DNA from: an uncultured Pseudodesulfovibrio sp.
GTDB taxonomy: Bacteria > Desulfobacterota > Desulfovibrionia > Desulfovibrionales > Desulfovibrionaceae
Direction of reading: 5' to 3'
DNA length: 5,718 nt
Assembly: GCA_947259235.1 (NCBI GenBank)
Contig: CAMYLL010000193.1
Span: 1 to 5,718, forward strand
Part shown: positions 1-5,718 of the stretch, one piece after another
How positions within the stretch are numbered: the stretch's first letter is position 1
Layout of the letters: every line of letters starts with the position of its first letter
Notes under the pieces: model-generated
Seen by the model: only the letters and a program-made list of their open reading frames with translations
What the model was told of the DNA's origin: nothing
Databases searched by the model: none
Translations under genes and position numbers: made by a program

Positions 1-1975
1 CGTCCGGCTGATGCTGGAGCGCCGCCGCAGGGTGCTCGGCTCCAAGCTGCGAACGCGGCTGGTCCTGGCCTTCATCTCCCTCTCGCTGATCCCCACGGCC
101 CTGATCTACCTCGTCTCCGTCAAGTTCGTGCAGACCTCGGTGGACTACTGGTTCAAGGGGCAGGTGGAGGAGTCCATGGAGCAGGCCCTGGAGCTTGGAC
201 GCGCCTTCTACGGATCGGCCCAGGACCGGCTGGAGCGGCGCGGCGCGAATATGATCGCCGAGATCAAGAAGAGCGAGTTCGCCTGGGGCGGCAAGGCCAT
301 GGACAAGTACCTCAACGACAAGTTCGGCGAGTACGACCTGAGCCTCGTGGGCGTCATCAACCCCGAGGGCAACGAACAGAACACCCACGCCACGGCCCAG
401 TGGAGCCAGGCATGGCCCGAGATCAAGGGCAAGATCGACTGGCAGAGCCTCAAGGCGGACCCGCGCTCGTGGACAACCATCATACCCAAGCCGGGCAGCG
501 ACCTCGTCCTGGGCGTCACGCCCGTTGACGAGGGGCGGTCGGGCTATCTCGTCATCGGCGAGACCGTGGGCCAGGGGCTCCTGCACCGGCTCGACCAGAT
601 CGTGCGCGGTCTGGACGAATACAAGAAGCTCAAGACGCGAAAATATCCATGGAAGATGAACCTGTACCTGACCATGGGGGTCATGGCCATGCTCATCATC
701 CTCGGGGCCATCTGGTTCGGCTTCAGGCTGGCCAAGGAGCTTTCCGCCCCGGTCCAGGCCCTGGCCGCGGGCACGGAGCGCATCGCCCGGGGTGATCTTT
801 CCGTGCGTCTGGAGGACAGGTCCGACGACGAGCTGGGGTTCCTGGTCCAGTCCTTCAACCGCATGGCCGAGGACCTGGAGCAGAGCCAGAAATCCGTCCA
901 GCAGGCCAACGAACGGCTGGCCCAGCAGAACCAGGAGCTTGAGCGGCGCGGCCAGTACATCGAGGCCGTGCTCAACAACATCACCTCCGGCGTCATCTCC
1001 ATGGACGCCGAAGGGCGCATCGGCACGGTCAACACCGCGGCCGAGCACATCCTGGGCGTGCCCGGCGCCATGCTCATAGGCAAGCTGCCCCACACCCTGC
1101 TCTCGGGCGACTTTGCCGACATGATGAAGGAGGCCCTGGCCCATGTCAGCGCCAATCCCGGAACCCTGTGGCAGCGGCAGATAGACCTGCCCGTGCGGAG
1201 CAGGACCATCAAGGCCCTGGTCAACGTCGTCTCCCTGCGCAACGTGGGCGGGCGCGAGGCGGGCCACGTGGTCGTGCTCGAAGACATCACCGAGTTGGAG
1301 AAGATCCAGCGGCTGGCCGCCTGGCGCGAGGTCGCCCGGCGCATCGCCCACGAGATCAAGAACCCCCTCACGCCCATCAAGCTCTCGGCCCAGCGCCTCC
1401 AGCGCAAATACGGCGAGCGCGTGGCCGAGAAGGTCTTCGACGACTGCACCGAGCTTATCGTCAAGCAGGTGGAGCGGTTGCAGAACATGGTCACCGAGTT
1501 CTCGGCCTATGCCAAGTGGCCCGAGGTCCAGCCCCGGCCCGATACCCTGGCCCCGGTCCTCGAAGAAGTCATGGCCATGTTCGAGAACACCCACCGCCGC
1601 ATCGCCTGGGAGCTGGAATTCCTCACGCCCATCGACATCTTTGCCTTTGACCGCGAGGCCATCCGCAAGGTGCTCATCAATCTCTTCACCAACGCGGCTG
1701 AGGCCCTGCGCGGCCAGCGCACCGGGCAGGTCACGGTGCGCGCCGCCCACGACAAGGGCGCGGGCGTGGTCTCCATCACCGTGGCCGACAATGGTCCCGG
1801 CCTGCCCAAGGACTCCTCCCGCATGTTCGAGCCATACTACACCGAGAAAAAGGGCGGCACAGGCCTCGGCCTGACCATCGTCCGCTCCATCGTGGCCGAC
1901 CATCGCGGCCAGGTGCGCGCCAAGCCCAACGCCCCCAAGGGAACCGTATTCATAGTCGAGCTCCCCGACTCCTAG
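1..1975 (+). CDS. ntrY: NtrY-like sensor histidine kinase, 5' end cut by window edge
   Basis: Membrane sensor kinase that autophosphorylates on histidine and passes the phosphate to an NtrX-type regulator. The first complete codon is at base 2, and the frame is open to the left edge. The Met at base 11 is probably internal: NtrY proteins usually have extra membrane helices before this point and run somewhat over 700 residues, against 654 visible. Counting from that Met: transmembrane segment about 16-38, extracytoplasmic region about 39-215, second transmembrane segment about 218-240, HAMP about 240-292, a Gln/Glu-rich helical linker to about 312, PAS about 313-430, then the catalytic core. 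The H-box AHEIKNPLTPIKLSAQRL has His447, preceded by the AWREVARRIAHEIK pattern typical of NtrY. The N-box (LINLFTNAAEAL, 555-566), G1 (DNGPGL, 593-598), F-box (MFEPYYTEK, 605-613) and G2 (GGTGLGL, 615-621) are all intact, so the kinase should be active. Its likely partner is the NtrX-like gene at 3296, with an epimerase gene in between. The signal is not evident from sequence. Confidence 0.93.
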   Translation, partial: VRLMLERRRRVLGSKLRTRLVLAFISLSLIPTALIYLVSVKFVQTSVDYWFKGQVEESMEQALELGRAFYGSAQDRLERRGANMIAEIKKSEFAWGGKAMDKYLNDKFGEYDLSLVGVINPEGNEQNTHATAQWSQAWPEIKGKIDWQSLKADPRSWTTIIPKPGSDLVLGVTPVDEGRSGYLVIGETVGQGLLHRLDQIVRGLDEYKKLKTRKYPWKMNLYLTMGVMAMLIILGAIWFGFRLAKELSAPVQALAAGTERIARGDLSVRLEDRSDDELGFLVQSFNRMAEDLEQSQKSVQQANERLAQQNQELERRGQYIEAVLNNITSGVISMDAEGRIGTVNTAAEHILGVPGAMLIGKLPHTLLSGDFADMMKEALAHVSANPGTLWQRQIDLPVRSRTIKALVNVVSLRNVGGREAGHVVVLEDITELEKIQRLAAWREVARRIAHEIKNPLTPIKLSAQRLQRKYGERVAEKVFDDCTELIVKQVERLQNMVTEFSAYAKWPEVQPRPDTLAPVLEEVMAMFENTHRRIAWELEFLTPIDIFAFDREAIRKVLINLFTNAAEALRGQRTGQVTVRAAHDKGAGVVSITVADNGPGLPKDSSRMFEPYYTEKKGGTGLGLTIVRSIVADHRGQVRAKPNAPKGTVFIVELPDS

Positions 1976-1982
1976 CCGGGGG

Positions 1983-2067
1983 GTGCGCAAGGCGGCACGA
2001 TAGCTTCGTTGCTGCGCTCCGGCCAAAGGGGACTGCGCATCGGGCTTGGCCGTGCCTTGCGCCTTGC
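1983..2067. repeat. Composite inverted repeat downstream of the ntrY-like gene
   Basis: A 9-bp perfect inverted repeat, GCGCAAGGC (1985-1993) and GCCTTGCGC (2054-2062), encloses a second 7-bp perfect one, CGGCCAA (2020-2026) and TTGGCCG (2046-2052). On the 3' side the two arms lie one base apart, while on the 5' side they are split by about 26 bases. This gives a stem with a large one-sided bulge. The heptamer GCCTTGC is also directly repeated (2054-2060 and 2061-2067). It starts 7 bases after the kinase stop codon, so it could act in transcript 3'-end formation or stabilisation, but no U-tract follows, only a pyrimidine-rich stretch. It could instead be a dispersed intergenic repeat; copy number cannot be judged from this window. 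Confidence 0.5.
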
Positions 2068-2194
2068 TTTCTCCTTTCCCTCTTCCGGCAACGCACACGC
2101 CGCGGGTTGATGTCCGAGCCTCAAAAAAACGGCATCGCGTTGTGGCGCAAAGGAATGAGGCGTGGTAGTCTCGGGGTGATCATGGCGGATGGTT

Positions 2195-2212
2195 CGGATC
2201 AGATCCGGGAGG
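2195..2212 (+). promoter_or_regulatory. Ribosome binding site with abutting palindrome, sets the epimerase start
   Basis: GGGAGG at 2207-2212 lies 6 bases before the ATG at 2219 and so picks that start over the in-frame ATG at 2189, which has no comparable site and would add ten residues before the Rossmann strand. The perfect palindrome CGGATC-A-GATCCG (2195-2207) shares its last base with the Shine-Dalgarno sequence. In RNA it could form a 5-bp hairpin with a CAG loop, extended by two G-U pairs into the binding site. The start assignment is well supported. A regulatory role for the palindrome is only a suggestion. Confidence 0.6.
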
Positions 2213-2218
2213 CACGAG

Positions 2219-3121
2219 ATGAGAGCAATCATAGCCGGGGGAACCGGCTTCATAGGACAGGCGCTGGTTCGCGAGCTGCGCGACGCGGGGTGGGAGATAG
2301 TGGTCCTTTCCAGGTCGCCGTCCAAGGTGGCCGAGGTGTTCGGCGCCGGGGTCATCGGCATGCGCTGGGACAGCGGCGACTGGGCCGGGCTGCTGGATGC
2401 GCAGACCGCAGTGGTCAACCTGGCAGGCGAGAACATCGCCGCAGGCCGCTGGACCCAGGCGGTCAAGGAGCGCATCCTCTCCAGTCGGGTGAACTCCGGC
2501 CACAGGCTGGTCGAGGCCCTGCGCGGCGCGCCGTCTCTTCCCGGCACGTTTGTCCAGGCGTCCGCAGTGGGCTATTACGGTCCGCGCGGCAACGACCCCG
2601 TGGACGAGTCCACTCCGTCCGGCACAGGGTATCTGGCCGAGGTCTGCCGCCAGTGGGAGGCGTCCACCGCTGCGCTTGATGACCTGGGCGTGCGTCGCGT
2701 GGTGGTGCGCACGGGCATGGTGCTCGGACACGGCGGGGCGCTGGCCCGCATGCTGCCGCCGTTTCGCTTTTTCCTGGGCGGCCCGCCCGGCACGGGCTAC
2801 CAGGGCGCGTCGTGGATTCATCTGGCGGACGAGGTGGGGGCCATTCGCTTTCTCATGGAAAACGCTGACACCCGGGGCGCGTACAACCTGACCGCGCCGG
2901 GTCCGGTCCGTTTCAGAAAGTTCGCGCGCATCCTGGGCCAGACGCTCAACCGGCCTTATCGGCTCAACGTCCCTGCCTTTGCCCTGCGGCTGCTCTTCGG
3001 CGAGATGGCGGACGAGGTGCTGCTCTCGGGCCAGCTCGCCCTGCCCAAGCGGCTTCTGGAAGCGGGCTACCGGTTCCGCTTTCCCGAGCTGGATGGCGCG
3101 CTGGCGGACCTGCTGGGCTAG
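2219..3121 (+). CDS. TIGR01777 / SDR39U1-family NAD(P)-dependent epimerase-like protein
   Basis: Extended-type short-chain dehydrogenase/reductase fold, 300 residues, the usual length for the TIGR01777 (YfcH-like) family. The N-terminus MRAIIAGGTGFIG carries the dinucleotide-binding glycine motif (GGTGFIG, 7-13), placed directly after the chosen Met as is normal for this family. Further family landmarks are NLAGENI (67-73) followed by RW (77-78), SR (89-90), SAVGYYG (115-121), RTGMVLG (164-170) and WIHLADEV (199-206). The last part, about 248-298, matches the DUF1731 C-terminal segment (VPAFALRLLFGEMADEVLLSGQ, then LP, LLEAGYRFRFP and LDGAL). The Tyr of SAVGYYG lacks the lysine of the classical YxxxK motif, which is usual here. 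The protein is probably cytosolic: no signal peptide or membrane helix is seen. Substrate and physiological role are unknown for most of the family; bacterial members are sometimes labelled cell-division inhibitor (SulA-like), a name with little support. The gene stands alone between kinase and regulator, 243 bases after one and 174 before the other, so an operon is possible but not shown. Confidence 0.92.
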   Translation: MRAIIAGGTGFIGQALVRELRDAGWEIVVLSRSPSKVAEVFGAGVIGMRWDSGDWAGLLDAQTAVVNLAGENIAAGRWTQAVKERILSSRVNSGHRLVEALRGAPSLPGTFVQASAVGYYGPRGNDPVDESTPSGTGYLAEVCRQWEASTAALDDLGVRRVVVRTGMVLGHGGALARMLPPFRFFLGGPPGTGYQGASWIHLADEVGAIRFLMENADTRGAYNLTAPGPVRFRKFARILGQTLNRPYRLNVPAFALRLLFGEMADEVLLSGQLALPKRLLEAGYRFRFPELDGALADLLG

Positions 3122-3216
3122 GCTCCATCCGTCAGCCTGGCATGCGCCGGAGCGGACCAAGGCCGCTGTGTCTCGTTCGACCGCCCCGCCCGGCTCCGGG
3201 GGAGTGATCATGCACC

Positions 3217-3245
3217 TTGAATCAAACGCCGCAGTCCTTTATGAA
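3217..3245 (+). promoter_or_regulatory. Candidate sigma-70-type promoter for the NtrX-like gene
   Basis: TTGAAT (3217-3222) and TATGAA (3240-3245) are separated by 17 bases, each matching four of six consensus positions. They lie in a locally AT-richer part of the gap, about 50 bases upstream of the regulator's ATG. If used, transcription would begin near 3252 and give a leader of roughly 45 bases with AAGGAG (3285-3290) as binding site. Matches of this quality occur by chance, so this is a suggestion based on position and local composition. Confidence 0.3.
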
Positions 3246-3295
3246 GGGGAATCGGCAACATTACGTCAGGCCATATTCATCCCCAAGGAGCTTCG

Positions 3296-4723
<1,428 letters not shown>

Positions 4724-4774
4724 TCCCGGCCACACGCGACGCTGCCCCCTGACGCCGATTTCGGACAACGGCTA

Positions 4775-4803
4775 TTTACACCGCTATCCAAGATGGTCAT
4801 ACT
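4775..4803 (+). promoter_or_regulatory. Candidate sigma-70-type promoter for the methyltransferase gene
   Basis: TTTACA (4775-4780, five of six matches to the -35 consensus) and CATACT (4798-4803, four of six to the -10 consensus) are spaced by the ideal 17 bases. They sit in the only AT-richer patch of the gap after the regulator gene. Transcription would start near 4810, leaving a leader of about 63 bases before the chosen ATG. This is the best promoter-like sequence in the window and suggests that the methyltransferase is transcribed separately from the regulator gene. Confidence 0.42.
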
Positions 4804-4861
4804 TCTTTCATGGGCGGGAATCGGGCGGTCTTTTCCGGTCGTCGCGTCGCCAAGAGTCAGT

Positions 4862-4866
4862 GGAGG
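4862..4866 (+). promoter_or_regulatory. Ribosome binding site that sets the methyltransferase start
   Basis: GGAGG at 4862-4866 lies 6 bases before the ATG at 4873. The in-frame ATG at 4810 has no purine-rich site in front of it and would add 21 residues of no recognisable character. It also coincides with the transcription start predicted from the 4775-4803 promoter. Confidence 0.7.
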
Positions 4867-4872
4867 CAGGCC

Positions 4873-5589
4873 ATGGTTTGGGACCCGGAACGCTACGAGC
4901 AATGGTTCGACACGCCCGAGGGGCGGTTCGCCCTCGATAGCGAGACGCGGCTGCTCCAGTCCGTGCTGGCGGGCTGGCCCCGGCGCGGGCACAAGCTTGT
5001 GGAGCTTGGCTGCGGCACGGGCCTGATCCTCGAAATCCTCTACCAGATGGGCCTTGACGTCACCGGTCTGGACTCCAGCCCGGAGATGCTCGCCGCCGCC
5101 CGCAAGCGGCTGGGCAAACGGGCCGAGCTGCACCTGGGCAATGGCGAACTGACGCCTTACGCAGACAATGAGTTCGACTACGCCTTTCTGTGGTCCGTGC
5201 TCGAATTCGCCGACAACCCCGAGGCCATGCTCGCCGAGGCCGCCCGAGTGGCGGAAAAGGGCATGCTCGTTGGATTTTTGAACAAGCATTCCCTCTATTA
5301 CGGCATGAACGTGCGCGGAACCGGGTCCACCCTCGACACGGGGGCCTGGCATACATGGTGTGAGATACAGGACATGATCCGCCGGGCCACCGGGTTCAGG
5401 CCGACGCTGGCGCAGTCTGTTTTGCCGGGGCCCATGAAGACGTGGCGCGCCGGACGGGTGGCCAGGATTGTCAATTGCGGGTTGTATCCGCCGTATGTGG
5501 GGGCGTTTGGAGCCGTGCGGGTGGATTTTGTGAATATGCGGCCGCTCAATCCGTTGTTTGTGTGGCGTGGCGAGCCTGAGATGGGGTAG
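4873..5589 (+). CDS. Class I SAM-dependent methyltransferase, substrate unknown
   Basis: Small soluble methyltransferase of the Methyltransf_11/25 type, 238 residues. It would transfer a methyl group from S-adenosylmethionine to an unidentified acceptor. Motif I is LVELGCGTG (42-50), the acidic end of strand beta2 is VTGLDSS (63-69, Asp67 expected to contact the SAM ribose), the post-motif region is GELTPYADNEFDYAF (91-105), and LEF (110-112) falls where the family has its strand-4 region. The N-terminal WDPERYEQWFDTPEGRF resembles other small bacterial methyltransferases that start with a Trp/Tyr/Phe-rich cap over the active site. The C-terminal third, about 140-238, is rich in Trp, Tyr and Pro and has no motif I can name; it probably forms the acceptor pocket. 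There is no signal peptide or membrane helix. It follows the regulator gene after 149 bases and probably has its own promoter. The last 35-40 codons use more T-ending and G-ending codons than the rest. The fold and cofactor are secure; the reaction is not. Confidence 0.88.
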   Translation: MVWDPERYEQWFDTPEGRFALDSETRLLQSVLAGWPRRGHKLVELGCGTGLILEILYQMGLDVTGLDSSPEMLAAARKRLGKRAELHLGNGELTPYADNEFDYAFLWSVLEFADNPEAMLAEAARVAEKGMLVGFLNKHSLYYGMNVRGTGSTLDTGAWHTWCEIQDMIRRATGFRPTLAQSVLPGPMKTWRAGRVARIVNCGLYPPYVGAFGAVRVDFVNMRPLNPLFVWRGEPEMG

Positions 5590-5617
5590 GTCGGTTTCAG
5601 GTTTTTATGCGTGTATT

Positions 5618-5646
5618 GAGAGGGGAGAGGTGAGAGAAAGAGAGAG
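5618..5646 (+). repeat. Purine-rich GA tract
   Basis: Of 29 bases, 28 are A or G (the exception is T at 5631), with a GAGAGAG-like texture. It begins 28 bases after the methyltransferase stop codon and ends just before the hairpin at 5652. It is low-complexity non-coding sequence; the function is unknown. Confidence 0.5.
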
Positions 5647-5651
5647 CCAGT

Positions 5652-5670
5652 TGAGAAGCTGCGCTTCTCA
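5652..5670. repeat. Perfect 8-bp hairpin after the methyltransferase gene
   Basis: TGAGAAGC (5652-5659) and GCTTCTCA (5663-5670) pair perfectly around a TGC loop. No run of T follows on the + strand, and no matching run on the - strand, so it is not a standard intrinsic terminator, although it may end or protect the methyltransferase transcript. It may be part of a larger intergenic repeat that continues past the window. Confidence 0.5.
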
Positions 5671-5701
5671 GCCTTCCATGCCCTCCCGGCGGGGTCACAT
5701 A

Positions 5702-5718
5702 CTTTTGATGGCCCAAAA
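5702..5718. repeat. Partial inverted repeat at the right window edge
   Basis: TTTTG (5703-5707) and CAAAA (5714-5718) form inverted arms around ATGGCC. The window ends inside or at the edge of the right arm. If the sequence beyond continues with GTATG, the arms would grow to ten bases, because CATAC precedes the left arm. The + strand T-rich arm and A-rich partner would suit a bidirectional transcription terminator, but this cannot be decided here. Confidence 0.3.

Noticed and set aside
2047..2061. Sigma-54-like sequence TTGGCCGTGCCTTGC upstream of the epimerase
   Set aside because: The spacing between the GG and GC elements is 9 bases and not the required 10, the sequence is an arm of the inverted repeat, and it lies over 150 bases from the start codon.
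2123..2150. Run of seven A after the kinase gene as a minus-strand terminator
   Set aside because: There is no convincing hairpin beside it and no minus-strand gene that would need termination there.
2140..2171. TTGTGG followed by TAGTCT as a sigma-70 promoter for the epimerase
   Set aside because: Each box matches only three of six positions and the spacing is 20 bases, so there is no real support. The epimerase promoter remains unidentified.
2189..2218. In-frame ATG at 2189 as the epimerase start
   Set aside because: It has no good ribosome binding site and would add ten residues ahead of the nucleotide-binding strand, whereas the ATG at 2219 has GGGAGG at ideal spacing and gives the usual family N-terminus.
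3146..3200. Inverted repeat CCGGAGC / GCTCCGG after the epimerase as a terminator
   Set aside because: Only 7 bp with a loop of about 39 bases in GC-rich sequence and no T-run; easily expected by chance.
2180..3211. Long minus-strand open frame of 343 codons opposite the epimerase, and similar ones opposite the kinase (544-1494), the regulator (3266-3937) and the methyltransferase (4684-5352)
   Set aside because: They are shadows of high-GC coding sequence: the + strand frames carry complete family motifs, while the antisense translations have low-complexity Arg/Ser/Ala-rich composition and no recognisable domain.

Overview
This is a compact, high-GC chromosomal stretch with four protein genes, all on the + strand, separated by modest gaps of about 130 to 240 bases. 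Codon third positions are strongly G/C. The gene set and protein styles (an NtrY/NtrX-type two-component pair, a SulA/YfcH-like epimerase, a small class I methyltransferase) suggest a proteobacterium in the broad sense. A Desulfovibrio-like sulfate reducer (Desulfovibrionales) is my best guess, but it rests on remembered protein style and not on an alignment.

Layout: (1) The window opens inside an NtrY-like membrane histidine kinase; its N-terminal membrane segments lie off the left edge. (2) A 243-base gap follows. Its first 85 bases hold a composite inverted repeat, and its end holds a small palindrome touching a ribosome binding site. (3) Next is a 300-residue TIGR01777/SDR39U1-family NAD(P)-dependent epimerase-like protein with a C-terminal DUF1731 segment. 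(4) A 174-base gap has a plausible promoter and a possible 34-codon leader ORF. (5) Then comes an NtrX-like response regulator with intact REC, sigma-54-activating AAA+ (GAFTGA present) and Fis-type HTH domains. (6) A 149-base gap holds the best sigma-70-like promoter in the window. (7) A 238-residue class I SAM-dependent methyltransferase of unknown substrate follows. (8) The last 129 bases are non-coding, with a purine-rich tract, a perfect 8-bp hairpin, and what looks like the first part of another inverted repeat cut by the window edge.

How they work together: the kinase and the regulator are almost certainly cognate. The kinase should sense a signal through its extracytoplasmic and PAS domains and phosphorylate Asp53 of the regulator, which would then drive sigma-54 promoters elsewhere. 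The epimerase gene lies between them, which is unusual because ntrY and ntrX are commonly adjacent. I see no functional link between the epimerase or methyltransferase and the two-component system beyond proximity. I found no CRISPR array, RNA gene, mobile element, toxin-antitoxin or defence system. The window is mostly ordinary core-type genes, and the points worth a second look are in the intergenic regions.
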